A DNA stretch of 64,000 nucleotides from contig JAOTON010001525.1 of assembly GCA_034440635.1 (NCBI GenBank), forward strand, positions 248,001 through 312,000. Reading direction: 5' to 3'. Positions 46,825 to 58,331 of this stretch are shown one piece after another. Each line of letters opens with the position of its first letter. Position 1 is the stretch's first letter. The position numbers were made by a program, and so were the translations under genes. A model generated the notes under the pieces. It had not been told where the DNA came from, did not search any database, and worked only from the letters and a program-made list of their open reading frames with translations. The stretch is from Lepas anatifera. Lineage: Eukaryota; Arthropoda; Thecostraca; Lepadidae.

Positions 46825-46953
46825 AGGTTAGACTAATATAATCTTAGCAGTCGTCTTGTTGTCATACTCTTTTACAATACAATTAGGGGCAAAATGGGAC
46901 CTCCCGGTAAGTCAGCAATGCCCGACTCACCCTTCTCCCCGCGGTCTGTTGTG

Positions 46954-47229
46954 TCCCTCTGACCTGTGTTCCCTTCCTCAGACGGTGACGTAGGCTGAGG
47001 GTCGGCCCTGGGACAGTGTCGATCCCTCTGACCGGTGTTCCCTTCCTCAGACGGTGACGTAGGCTGAGGGTCGGCCCTGGGACAGTGTCGATCTATCTGA
47101 CCTGTGTTCCCTTCCTAAGACGGTGACGTAGGCTGAGGGTCGGCCCTGGGACAGTGTCGATCCGTCTGACCTGTGTTCCCTTCCTCAGACGGTGACGTAC
47201 GCCGAGGGTCGGCCCTGGGACAGTGTCGA
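46954..47229 (+). repeat. Four tandem 69-bp copies of a splice-acceptor plus exon start
   Basis: Units start at 46954, 47023, 47092 and 47161. Each contains a pyrimidine-rich TGTTCCCTTCCTCAG acceptor (TTCCTAAG in unit 3) and the first bases of the exon (ACGGTGACGTA...GACAGTGTCGAT). Units 1-3 read ACGGTGACGTAGGCT, giving TAG as the fourth codon; only unit 4, joined to the exon, reads ACGGTGACGTACGCC. Since 69 is 23 codons the frame is kept throughout. The near identity implies a recent duplication. Confidence 0.95.
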
Positions 47230-47342
47230 TGTCATCGACGTGAAGCCGTCGGCCTCAGGCGTGGATATTCTGCAGGGCGAGCTGCTCTCCAGCCCTGGAT
47301 CAGCAGCCAGCTCAGAGCGCGACGTCTCCGGCCGTAAAAAGG
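47189..47342 (+). CDS. Internal exon of an unidentified host gene
   Basis: The acceptor TTCCCTTCCTCAG ends at 47188 and the donor GG|GTGAGT starts at 47343. Only one frame is open through all 154 bp (51 codons plus one base, so phase 0 in, phase 1 out). It encodes a Ser/Asp-rich, probably disordered segment, TVTYAEGRPWDSVDVIDVKP followed by SASGVDILQGELLSSPGSAA and SSERDVSGRKK. GC at third positions is high, unlike the flanks. I recognise no domain; the basic GRKK end could be part of a longer charged region. The three upstream copies of the acceptor and exon start are decoys that would add an in-frame stop. Neighbouring exons were not found, so flanking introns exceed several kilobases. I am fairly sure of the exon and have no view on function. 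Confidence 0.72.
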
Positions 47343-47678
47343 GTGAGTGAACGCCGCCTTCCCGCGTCAATGGCAGACGGCAGCACATCCCACGTCACTG
47401 AACTTATGCTGCGCTATAAATGATATTGACTTATGCGAAACACCTGCTTTTTCATTATGTTATATACAAGTTGGTTTGAATTAGGTCACAGCTGCTACTT
47501 TGACTGGACACTGGGGTGTAGGTTTCGCGTAATTTAATATTCAGGACCTACTTACTTTACTAACTTACGGTGTATTGAACATCAGTAAATGATGGGCAGA
47601 AATATGAAGAGAAAGGGGCTCAGCCATTGTCAATTACTGATATTGTTACTTGCTGGATAATTTTGGGCTACCTTTCTT
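47343..47678. other. Presumed intron, no other feature
   Basis: It follows the exon donor GTGAGT and is AT-rich with no repeat tip until the element at 47679. Confidence 0.5.
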
Positions 47679-47839
47679 CAGTAGCGGATCCAGGAATTCA
47701 TTTCGGGGAGGGGACTAGGAGGCTCAAGACTCACCCGCCAGTACCTCGGGCAGCCCCTCGCCTATGTATTAACTATAGGGGCTCGGACATTTCGGAAGGG
47801 AGGCTTGAGCCCCCCTAGGCCCCCTTGAATCCGCCACTG
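47679..47839. mobile_element. CAGTGGCGGATCCAGG element (161 bp), copy 1
   Basis: CAGTAGCGGATCCAGGAATT at the left and TTGAATCCGCCACTG at the right are inverted tips. The middle has GCCTATGTATTAACTATAGG and GAGCCCCCCTAGGCCCCCTT, both present in the copy at 52931-53092. No protein. The tips resemble hAT-like non-autonomous elements, but no 8-bp duplication is visible. Confidence 0.85.
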
Positions 47840-48693
47840 CCTGTCACAAATTCTATTGACTTTGCTTGGTCTTATGTCGGAATTTCGGAACGCCTCTTGC
47901 AACTGATCCGGCTGCTGGAACAGGCGACCCATCACAGTTGTGAATGAGTGTAGCCACTGACCCGTGTCTCTGCGAAACCGGTGGGAACTGGCCACCTGCC
48001 ACCAATGGCACGTGATGAACTCTTCCGGAATCTGAACATCTTTCTTAAAGGGCACACTGTTGCAGGGTAGGCACACGTTGGAGGTGAAAGCTGATTTATA
48101 TACTTTTAGAGAAAGTTCATTCATTGAGTATCGGAAGCACTTGAAGAGGGAGTGTACCAGGCGCTACATAAATGTTTTAGAACAATAACCAACCAATGGA
48201 ACCAAGCAACTACTGTACAATTTTGAGGGTCTTACAATGTACGAGCTCAGCATGTACCCTACCGGGGAAGGGTCGAATCCATTCCTATAGTTAACGCCGA
48301 ATAATGCAAAAACACAAAACCCAGAACAACACCACTTGAAATACCTTGCAGGGCCTTATCTAACATACAAACTAGACTGGAATCGTCCACCCGGTTTGGA
48401 TAAATGACACCTAGTTTTAATGAGCCTGGGAGGAAGCTACCAATTATGAAAATTGTATTAAAGTCTACAATGACGGATATGAATTTTAGCACGCGATATG
48501 CACCAGGAAATGCCCTAGGCCGGACGTGAATTACGTTTTCCCTGAACAGAAGATGACTTGGCAGCATGCTCACTATTCGAAACAATAGTTATTTTTCTGA
48601 CCTATGCGGACAGTCGGCAGAAAATGTCAATATTTCCGCTTATGGAGCGTGTTGGAGATCGGCGGCCATGAAGCTACATAACAACGAACAAGT
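47840..48693. other. No gene seen
   Basis: Unique-looking; frames of about 110-120 codons on the minus strand (47762-48124, partly in the repeat, and 48259-48585) lack domains or splice signals. Not called. Confidence 0.35.
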
Positions 48694-48850
48694 TTAAAGG
48701 GAACGTGGCACCTTCATAATAGGATTTGAACTGCTATAGCCACGTGACAGAGCATGCCGAGAAACCACTGGATCGAAAATTCACTTGTCCCAGATTTTAC
48801 CCTTCGCGAAGAAAAAGTTTAACTTCACCTCCTACCTCCACCCTCCACCC
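48694..48850. mobile_element. Family D element, left part only
   Basis: TTAA-AGGGAACGTGGCACCTTC then GAACTGCTATAGCCACGTGA and GCATGCCGAGAAACC match the left end of the family; similarity fades after about 48850, and no right tip is seen before the GA array. Confidence 0.65.
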
Positions 48851-49156
48851 TGAAAGCTTGAACTGATGAAGGCTGCTCAATTCCTTGGCGACCAGAAGGA
48901 ACGGCTGTGCAAGCAAGCCGAATGTTGCAGAAGGTGTAAAAAACACGAATAAAAGGCGTGTGTACATTACTTCCCAACGGAACTGCCGTACAGAACGAAA
49001 AGAAGTGACAGAAGTTCACCAGAAGGAAACCAAAAAACTTCCCCGAGGAGGTGCTGAACTAACAACAAAAGGCAGCCCTGAGCTGTATGACGCAGGTGAA
49101 CGACACGAAAACAGCTGCTGATGTCATCGCTGACGGCAAGAAGCTCTGCTCTTCTT

Positions 49157-49449
<293 letters not shown>

Positions 49450-49719
49450 AGTGTTAAATATGTCGTCGCATCGGATGAGCAGGGGAAATGACGTTGTGTG
49501 TGGCCGTCTGATCACCAGTGTGAACGGTACCGGCGCTGTCCCGTTCGATGCGCCGCCAGAACGTGGGGAAATCCTGATAAAGAAAGAGATGCGAATGGAG
49601 GACTGATCCTGGGGCGTATAAGCGCGGGGAATTAGTGAAAATGATTCGCTCTGAGGGTTCACTCTAGAATGAAGTCATGCTCACAAACGGATAGAAGTTC
49701 CATCGCTTGGAGGGATCAT

Positions 49720-50546
49720 TTAACACGCACCCCCGCCGGGTTCCCTGGCATGACGCGCCCCACTGGGAGGGGGGCGTATTACACCCCGCAGCATCTAATT
49801 TCCCAGAAAAGCTAAATAAAAATTACGGACAGCGTTCGAAAGCTCTTGACGAGACAGAAAGAAATTATGCGAAGTGTTTTCATGCCAGGTCAATATTGAG
49901 GTCAGCATAGGTCAAAGAAGGTTCCATAGGCTCACAGCAGGGCAGTCGACGTTTCCCCCTCTAGATCTGAAATCAGTGAACTAGAGCAAATATTTATGCA
50001 TCATTAGATTCCACTCATCATGGCAAATCGAATGATGTATAATATGACCTTGCTAAGTCAAACTGTGAAAATGACCCAACATCGAGCTAGGTTAGGGACA
50101 CAGGGTGATGTAATATGGTTTGATAAGTTTCAACTTTATCTATTCAGTATTTTGATGAAAACGAGCCTTTTCTATTTTTCATCATAGACCTATAATAGGG
50201 TGACCAAAAAATTGACCCCACCTTAAGTCAACAATGTCAAAATTCTGAGATAGCAGATTTGTAGGCTCTAATGACCCCATTATGTTGTGAAATTTTCAAA
50301 CTGCTCGGTTGGCTGATGTTCCTGAGGCGCCGCTTCAAACTCGTGATTTTAGGTTTTGAGGTCGGCTCGCTTGACCTTGAGCAGCTCTTTGACCTGACTT
50401 GAACTGACATAAAAAGTGGTCAGATGCGTAAAATTGATCAGGGATCAGGTATAAGTTTCGTTGTCCTGCGTCGCTTCGTTTGTGCGTTATCTGAGGAAAA
50501 CCAGAAGAGGGGGCGAAATTCGTCCCCCCAGCGGGGTGCGTGTTTA
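49720..50546. mobile_element. Family B TTAA element, uninterrupted (827 bp)
   Basis: TTAA-CACGCACCCCCGCCGGGTTC at the left and CAGCGGGGTGCGTG-TTTA at the right (the last TTAA is worn). Blocks run parallel to 23685-25539, and near 50293 the sequence GTGAAATTTTCAAACTG is the empty counterpart of the family A insertion there. Confidence 0.88.
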
Positions 50547-50811
50547 TCGGTAAGTCATGTTCCGAAATGGATAGACGCTTCAAAGAAAATTGTCTGTTGG
50601 TTAGATTAACATTTTTATTTTTACGCTACGTAATTGAAGCATTACATCAGCTGACTTTTGGATAGTGCAAATCCCACTTAAATGCCTTAGAGGAGTCCCT
50701 GAAAGCTTACTTTGATCAATTTGAGGATGGAAAACCAAGCTTTTTGGCACCCTTTATGTTGCCTTATGTTTGAACAGAGATTGCTTGCAGATCTTACAAC
50801 TGCTTTCAAGG
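50547..50811. other. No gene seen
   Basis: Short spacer between elements. Confidence 0.4.
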
Positions 50812-51935
50812 TTAAAGCAAATATGGCACCTTCGTGGTTTTGAATTGAGCTACTAGGCGGTAAGAGCATGTGGAAAACCCAGGTAACATGTTTTGTTTGT
50901 CTTGAAAATCACCTTTTGGAGAAAAAAAGCGATTCATGAGCGTAGGTTCTTCCTAAGTATACCTCCCCTCCGTCCTTCTGCGATCCCAGCATTTGGCGTC
51001 GGTCACCCTGGACTATTGCAGCCCTTGGGGGGGGCAAAGTCCCCATTTAACACATCCTGTTTCTCCGCAAACGAAGAGCTCTGGGACGAATGAAGCGTCA
51101 AGGAAATACTTCCCTGATGTGCTCTTAACCCTTTCGTTCCTAAATTAATTTTTTTGCTAGGATTTCGAATTCATTTTACAGAAATATTTGCCTGGGTCAG
51201 TCATTAACAGTGCCATCCCCCATTCTACCTCCAACCCTCTTCCCTCTCAAAATTTGAAATTTTGAGGTGGTCGAGATTTCGACCACTAGGAGGATATCCG
51301 TCAGTTAGGTTTGTATGCCCACATGCCATTGATTGCAAGTGCTGGTCTTCTCTAACGGTACTGAAATAATTCCACAAGCATACAGATACGGTTTAGTTAA
51401 TAATTGGGCCTTAAATAAATGGTAAGCATCCTAAAATGTGCGGACCTGCTGACGACAGGACTGACCAAGCTTGATTTGCACCTGTCAGCTACTCAATTTA
51501 AAACCGGGCAGGACCAGCATGCTTTGGAACGGGCCAAATTTTCAACTTTGGAAATAAATATCGCAGCAATTTTTATCCACTATGGATTAAACTCACAAAA
51601 TCGGGATCACAGAGCCATATCTGTATTCCAATGGGTGCAAAAGCGCACTCTGTGTCCCCCAGGCTTGCTCGTGGCAGGTCTACCTGCACCCTTGGGTGCC
51701 TCTGTAAGCTGACCCAGGTAGAGGTTCATTGGAAACTACCACCACAAAGATCGGAAACCAAGGCTGGAGATCTCTTCCCGACCCAGGGGGTTCCTGGATG
51801 GGTTAACGCTGGCACAACAATACAAACCTATGGGGGAAGGGGTAGGGTACAAAACCTATGAGAAACCCGAAATCGAGGAGTAGAGTAGAGGAGACGTAAT
51901 TGAGGTATCCATAATATATGGTTTTTCAACCTAAG

Positions 51936-52499
51936 TCACGAGCACACAGAAGGAATAGGAAGCGTCGCAAACCAAGCAGTACCTAACTCATCATGACTGC
52001 TGTAAATGATGTATGTACCAGCCTGTTGAGGAAGGGGTCCTGAACTCAAACTCCCCCATGTCGGAAAACACCACTTCTTTCCTCTGACTGAAGCGCGGTA
52101 GCTGTTGGCATGCTGATCCTGCTGATCTGTGCCTCCCATTGTCTCGTAATTTTTAACATAATTTAGCCTTTGCAGTTGAGTTCACCCTTGGTGCTGTTTT
52201 GAGTATCGGTCAATAGAGGCGACCGAACCTTAACCGAAAGCAGTAGAGCAGATGAGATGATCGATACGTTGTGGTAGAGATCAAACGCCACAATGTATCC
52301 ATTGACCTGGTTCAAGCAGAAAACTTCGTACCCGAATCTTACAGGTAGGGTGATGTCGTTGGACGAAGTGTTCCAGCAATTTCTTATGGGTGCGATCAGC
52401 CCGAGGACATAGCTTGGAGTAGCGGTCACTCATGTCCAGCTTTGTGTTGTCCTGGAAGTGAAAGAATTGCATGTACGACTCAAAGCGGTTCTTCCACAT
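51936..52499 (-). pseudogene. piggyBac transposase relic
   Basis: The transposase cuts and pastes the element through an RNase H-like DDE domain. Three minus-strand fragments in family order are visible: RFESYMQFFHFQDNTKLD (from 52499, the segment before the first catalytic Asp), PVRFGYEVFCLNQVNGYIVA (in 52429-52163, the strand before the second), and MGGTDQQDQHANSYRASVRG (from 52139, the GGxDxxD block near the third). They are in two frames and separated by less sequence than in a complete enzyme, so there are frameshifts and an internal deletion. I see neither the N-terminal region nor a C-terminal cysteine-rich finger. It cannot be functional, but it shows that a transposase able to use TTAA was once encoded here. 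Confidence 0.88.
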
Positions 52500-52930
52500 C
52501 GCAGACTTGATGATTGCCGGGGGAGGGGACGGCTCTCCTCAGATTGGAAGCCAGGAAGGGACATCCCCAAGTTGTGGGCCTCGAGTCATATTTTTTAGAT
52601 TATTTGCCCTTTGTAAGCGCGGGCTTACGCAGTCTGGGTTTGCAGCCTCTCTAATGCCCTTCGAGACAGCTTTGAGTTTTGGGTTCGCTCCCCACCCTCC
52701 CCTCTCCCCCGATCATAGCAAAATCGTAGTCCGTTCCCCTCGGGACATATCCGTGGCGACTCCCTGAACCTAGGAAGGGAAGGTGTCACCACGGCCCAAA
52801 TATTATCGCAGAGGAGCATGTACTTCCGTCCTAGGAAGAGGGTTGGGTGGAAAGCAAATTTTCATAAGTGCGCCGATGAAGTTTCAGGTGGGCGAAATTT
52901 CGACGGAGGGAGAGACGGATCACCTTCCTC

Positions 52931-53092
52931 CAGTGGCGGTTCCAGGATTTTATTTCTGGAGGGGCTTGGGGTTTTGAACCTCTCCTACCAATGTCCCTTA
53001 TCGGCCCCCGGCTATGTATTTACCATAAGTGCTCTGAAATTTCGAGAAGGGGTGGGGCTTAGCCCCCCTAGCCCCCCTTGTATCCACCACTG
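52931..53092. mobile_element. CAGTGGCGG element (162 bp), copy 2, inside piggyBac
   Basis: CAGTGGCGGTTCCAGGATTT at the left and TTGTATCCACCACTG at the right. The middle block GGCTATGTATTTACCATAAG and TTAGCCCCCCTAGCCCCCCT match 47679-47839. Both copies are followed by CCTGTC. Confidence 0.85.
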
Positions 53093-53678
53093 CCTGTCCC
53101 TTTTGCCCCCCTACGTTTGCCTATGTCAAAATGTTCAAAACTGGGCTGTTTTTGCAATACCTGCTCACATTTGGCTCTAAATTTGCCGAATGTCCAAACC
53201 AAATGACTGAACCTAGTTGACGGATATCCTAGTGGTCGAATACTCGACCATCAAAACTGCTTCGTTTCTAAGTCACGATAAATTGAAGCCCTAGCAAAAC
53301 TATGAACACTCTTGTTCTGCCTGACTCTCTGGCTACCACATCAAGTAAAAATGGATCAATAATTATGACCTTTGTCTGATAGCCGGAGAGAAACAAATGT
53401 AGCCATTTCCCACAAAGGCTGTCGTTAGATATGTCCAGATTTGATATGCCCCCACTCCCCCTAAACCTGACAGAAAAAAATTTTGCAGCTGTGATGGTAG
53501 CCTGGTCCATCTTTCGTCTGACAACGGAGTTTGGAGAACTCTGCCGAATTTGGAAGTCTGTGGCGAGCTTAACCCTGAAGTCTTTTTGGTGGTCGAGATC
53601 TCGACCACTAGGAACGAAAGGGTTAAGTCTGGCTGCCGCTGTTTAAATCCTTTTATGAAGGTGCCCTATTCCCTTTAG

Positions 53679-53810
53679 TTGCTTGTGGTCTGTCATGAGC
53701 GAGATTGCTGAGCTGACGCGGAGCCCCAGGACTGAGGCCCACCTTAAAGGTCTGCGGACATTCGTATGTGAAATTTTCCTCGGAGGGACCATATCCAACA
53801 AGAGTGCTCA
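53679..53810. other. No gene seen
   Basis: Short spacer; nothing supported. Confidence 0.4.
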
Positions 53811-54784
53811 TGTAACACCCGCACTGGAGAGTTGTCGGGCACCATTATCATAATCAGGGCGTTAGGGCGCACTGGCAGGGTCATTGGGTCATTGGGACCA
53901 AAGGGTCTGGCTTCAACGCTCACTGGAGCGGGACTGGAAGGCCCTCTTAGAGCTCAAAAACAAAGAGGGTTATGAAAAGGCAGGTTTGGGGTTTCTTAGG
54001 GACTGTGGTAATGTGCTTTGCATATATGTTGAAACGGGTCAAAATCCTCAAGGTCAAGCGAGATCATCATGGTCAAATGCTGGTCATACTTGAACGTGCC
54101 ATATTTGCACAGAAATCATTCACGATCCACTAAAAATGAACTATGGTCATAAAGGTAATCTTTCATGGAGTGTTTTCGAAAATTTAGGGTTCAAGGTCAT
54201 CCAAGGTCATTAATATATGACTCCACACTATGATATTTGTCCATAGTGCATACTTTAAGCGACCATCATAGTAATTGTTGGTTTGGATATGAGGATTTAA
54301 CTTTGGCATTGACCTATGACATTTGGCTTTAAACTGTGATCTTGACCAAGGCAATGAATAACAAATTATGCCGTCATAACATAATATTTATGTGCTCAAT
54401 AACGGTCATATGGCTCAAAGCACCAAGGTCAATGACCTTGAAAAGTCCATCAGGACCTTAAACATAACCTCTCCAGTGAGGTGGTCTTGATATATCATCT
54501 CCAATGTATGGCAGTGTGACGTCATCAACTGCTCTACAATAAATGTAATAAATGTACAATAAACGCTGCTGCGACAGCGTTTTTGCACCGATGCCAAAAT
54601 ATAAACCGGGCTTTGAAAACCTTTAATTGTAAACAATTATTGACCGATTTTCAAAATCCTTTCACCAATCACGCGCTCATTAATTATGAAAATGAGAGTG
54701 AGTAGTGTTGTTCAGTTCCGTACGGTTCTCTGCCCATCCTAGAAAACAGGTTGGGGTCTTTGAACCCCCCTTTAGTGCGCGTGA
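53811..54784. mobile_element. Family C TTAA-type element, worn
   Basis: It opens TGTAACACCCGCACTGGAGA, the reverse complement of the right tip at 18850-18871, and closes CTTTAGTGCGCGTGAAC. The body has AATCCTCAAGGTCAAGCGAG and TTCAAGGTCATCCAAGGTCA words as in the other family C copies. The TTAA sites are worn (GTAA, GAAC). Confidence 0.6.
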
Positions 54785-55187
54785 ACGAGGGGGCTCATGA
54801 CCTTTTCGTTGGGGGAGTATACATATTTTTATTTGGAAAACTGGAAGCTGCGGAACTGTATATGCGAGTTGGACAAGATAAAATCACATAGCCCCATTTG
54901 GTGACAACCTTCATCACAAAGCCTCTGACCCGACACCACATTGCACAGCGGGGCAAAATGCCTACTTCAGCCTCCAACAACGGCCATTCTCTGCGAACGC
55001 ATAGGACCCGCTTCAGCGAGAGTGCGCGCTTGGATTTTCGAATTTATGTATATTTTGGGCTCCTGGTGTGGGACAAGTATACCTAGTACAGAGTTATTGC
55101 GCTCCTCCGTTTTCCGGTCACCTCGAAATAACCTGGCGGGGGGGGTGATAAAAACCTCACCCATGCTTAGACAGTAGATGGTGCCCC
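54785..55187. other. No gene; possible worn element tip
   Basis: Around 55125-55150 the words AAATAACCTGGCGGGGGGGG followed by TGATAAAAACCTCACCC look like the C/G tip of another TTAA-type element whose rest was lost. No gene. Confidence 0.35.
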
Positions 55188-56041
55188 TTAACACGCCATT
55201 GACGGGGGCGGGACGGGGGGCGGGTACCCGCCCCCTCGGGCTTTTCGGAGATAGCAGAAAAACGGCGGCGCGTAGCGCCGCCGTACTTGGCATACCTTCT
55301 CCCTCATCATTTTTACACCGTCTGTGAAAATCTTAAGGTTAGGTCATCTAAGGTCAGGTCACCAGTACAGGTCAAGTGACCCGACCTCAAAAACAGTTTA
55401 AGATAGCATAAGTCGGAGCAGGGTGAACTTATCCGATTGAAACTCATATCACATAATGGCCCCACCGAGTTCTCTAAAATATGTTCTGGTATTTTTGATA
55501 TCGATGACCTAAGGTCAGGTACGAGGCATGAACTCTTCATTGGAAATACATGGGAAAATGGTTTTTACGGAATAACTCAGTAACGGATGGTGATAGAGCA
55601 TGTATTTTAGCTGCATTAGACTCGCCTGGGCTTTGCGGTTCTAATGATATGCATTTTATATAATTTGACCCTGACGTGACCTCAGGTCAGGTCAAATCCT
55701 TGATTTGTCCTAGCAAGGTCAAATTATATATCATTCGATTCGGCTTGCTGAGAGAATTTATATAGTTCAAGTCGTTTTGCTCTATCTTTATTTGTTCAGA
55801 TGTAATGGCCGAAAAACTGAATTTACATGTTATCCCTATGACGGCATGTTTTGACCTCTCGTGACCTTAAGTGTGACCTGAAAAAATGGTTCAAATGTTT
55901 TCGATGGAGAAGTGGATGGACAACCCAACGCTGTTTACCGATTTTCGCTACCTACCGTGGTTCTCGAGATCTTAGGGAGGGGGCAAGTACCCGCCCCCGT
56001 CAATGCGAAGGTGGCTCAGACCCCATCAATGCGCGTGTTAA
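55188..56041. mobile_element. Family A TTAA element, reverse orientation (854 bp)
   Basis: TTAACACGCCATTGACGGGGG at the left and CATCAATGCGCGTG-TTAA at 56038-56041. Read on the bottom strand, it is nearly colinear with 12259-13101 and 24440-25286. It keeps the internal TTTAAGATAGCATAAGTCGG site used as the insertion target in the element at 12055. Confidence 0.92.
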
Positions 56042-57027
56042 GATAAATGGGGACCTCCTGATTGTGGAGTAATTTTCTGACAATCTTACATATGGCCGAA
56101 GCTAAAGTCAGATGCCGGAGATTAGATGTGTCAGAGGCTGAGCCTGTTTTATGCAGTAAAAAATTACTGGTCTTCCAGCTTGATGGCACCGTTTCAGTGG
56201 CGAAGCTCTGATTAGTTATTCTCAACAGGACACGTCCAATGATCATAAAACAGACTTTCGGAATTCTTATGGGGATATTATCAACCAGTGGCCTCTAGCT
56301 AGGCAGTGAAAACAGAAAGCATCTGCATTGGGAAGCTAAATATGAAATATTATCAAAATTACCTGGACTCAAATTTACAGGCTGCTTGGCCACGTTTTGC
56401 CGTTTTAACAAGTTCAATTTTCCAGAAAAAAAGAAGACGGGGAAGAATTTTGTGCTCGCTCTGTCATTTACTCGCGATATTGCTGCTAGGCACACGCCTT
56501 CATAGTGTACTTAATCAATAGCATGATGAATAATTGCTTTCCTTTGCTTCCCACGAATAGTTACTACCTCCAGGGTGTCATCGGATAGAGTTGGATGGCG
56601 ATGGTTCTGAACTCTAAAACACACGATTGGAGCGTGATCATCCAGCATGCTTGTAATCTGCGAAGAAAAACATCCCACTGTTCCCCCAATAATGGTTACG
56701 ATTTATCAACAACGACCCCTCAACCTTTCCAGCATCTTACAGCAGAGCTTGTACGCAAAAACAGCTTCAATTGCGTCAGAGCCGACAGATAGGTGTGGCT
56801 TTTGTATCATCAAATTAATCTTACTGCGATGACTTGAGTAACTAGCACACTCCTGCCAAACAGCTTAGAGAAGATTCAGCAGAATACAGTGCATCCGAGC
56901 AGCAATATAACCTATGTAACAGATAGAGCCGCACCAGGAGACAACGTTGGTTTTTTAACAGCACATTTTAAACTAAATTTCTATATTTCCTTAAGACGAT
57001 CAAAAGCGGTATGAGTATTCCCCGAGC
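56042..57027. other. No gene seen
   Basis: About 1 kb of unique AT-rich sequence; short frames only. Confidence 0.4.
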
Positions 57028-57312
57028 CATAGGCCAATCCATGGAGGGAGGGGTAAGGAGAGAATTTACATGCACCCCTAAAGGCCACTCGACGCCCCCT
57101 GAAATCGTCACGACACCCCTAAAAAGTCGATGACGCTCTCCTGAAGTGCCCCTATCGACTCCCTCTCCCCGATATGCGAGTTTCGGTGCCCCTACTATAT
57201 GATTTCGCGCCCCTTGAAAAGTTTCACCTTCAAAAAGTTGCGCCCCTGGTTCGAATGGCGCCCCCCGACCATGTGCCCCCCTCCCTCCTGCAGTCGACAG
57301 TCCTGGATCTTG
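57028..57312. mobile_element. CATAGGCCAATCC-ended short element
   Basis: The left tip CATAGGCCAATCCATGGAGG and the right edge AGTCCTGGATCTTGG pair imperfectly. The C-rich body (CGCCCCCTGAAATCGTCACG, GGCGCCCCCCGACCATG) is in the style of 14622-14823. It is longer than that copy, with repeated GCCCCT words. Confidence 0.6.
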
Positions 57313-58274
57313 GAGTCGGAATTTAAATCGCCGGCAGTTGAGATCTGCTACGATTGAATTGCTGTGATAACATTTTGAATTTGTTGTTCGATATCATTAT
57401 GGTCAGTGTGTATCTGGGAACGGTCCGTTGACCGCGGAGGGCAGGTGAGCCCTGCTGGAAGGTCTCATCCAGCTGCGACGTATCTTGTGGGAACTCCTTC
57501 ATAGATTCGACTCTTAAAAAACGCTACTAGTAAACGTTTTGAAAGGCCACGTGTTGAGAACGTTCTGGCCCGGCTCTCCTCATCTTCCGGCTTATGGCGA
57601 GCTTCATGAGACTTTGATGAAACCACTCTAGTGTTCTTGATCATACTGTCTTGCTAAATTCAGACGTGGTCTACGCGAAAACCGCTTTACGTCCAAGCTG
57701 GGCCCAATACCTGTTCGAAATTATTTTGTTTTGCTACCTCGGTTTTGTAACGGTGGTGCCTTGGTGGTTGCTGGTCTAAAGCAGAGGCCGATGATGCCCA
57801 GGAGCTGATGACTCACCGTGCAATGACCTTGGGGTTGTAAAGGGGGCTCTCCAGAGTGGAATCATGCTGCTCTGATGCCCACATCCTGCAATTATAAATG
57901 TCGGGTTCGTCCTTGAAATACAAACGGGGGTCAACTGAGTGAGGACCAAAGGATCTGGTGTGAATTTATTGCTAAAAAGCTGTTTGTGGAATGTAAGCTT
58001 TTGCTCGTTCCAAAGTGAGATTCTCTCAGGGGCCCACTGCCGGAAGGGAGGAGCGGGGGGGGCAGAAGACTTGACCGCCCCCTTTTGACCGGGAGTATTT
58101 TATTATTATAAATTGTGTCCAAGTTGTTGCAAGTTTAGTTTTTGGAGTCAGAGTCTCACTAAAGACATTAATGCATCTGTCACGGAGACCCAGACCCCAC
58201 CATTTCTAACGAGCAACGCCCGCAATGAAGGGTTAATTTAGACGCCGAAGCTTAATGCCCAACAAAGCACAGGG
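57313..58274. other. No gene seen
   Basis: No supported feature. Confidence 0.4.
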
Positions 58275-58331
58275 ATGGCCGCCCCGCTCAGGTCGGCCAT
58301 AATCAGTAAGTTGCCAGCCGACTTACGTCAG
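58275..58331 (+). CDS. Possible short first coding exon, or gag-like fragment
   Basis: ATG in a fair context (AGGGATGG) opens 19 codons, MAAPLRSAIISKLPADLRQ, ending at a textbook donor CAG|GTAAAT. If real it would be a phase-0 first exon. The piece SKLPADLR also resembles a recurring motif in retroelement gag proteins, so a retroelement scrap is an alternative. The frame itself stays open to 58580, which weakens the splice argument. Confidence 0.2.

Larger units (their letters stand above)
51125..53626 (-). mobile_element. piggyBac-type DNA transposon, 2.5 kb, decayed
   Basis: TTAA at 51125-51128 and 53623-53626 flank perfect 14-bp inverted tips CCCTTTCGTTCCTA / TAGGAACGAAAGGG. Sub-terminal palindromes TGGTCGAGATTTCGACCACT (51269) and TGGTCGAGATCTCGACCACT (53590) sit near both ends, with a further worn one near 53233. 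TTAA targets and CCC tips are the defining marks of piggyBac. Transposase pieces lie on the minus strand (51936-52499). A 162-bp unrelated element is inserted at 52931. Confidence 0.92.
50812..53678. mobile_element. Family D element split by a piggyBac insertion
   Basis: The left end TTAA-AGCAAATATGGCACCTTC is at 50812; the right end GAAGGTGCCCTATTCCCT-TTAG closes at 53678. Removing 51125-53622 leaves about 370 bp, the expected size for the family. It is the most diverged copy, consistent with being the oldest layer of the nest. Confidence 0.75.
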
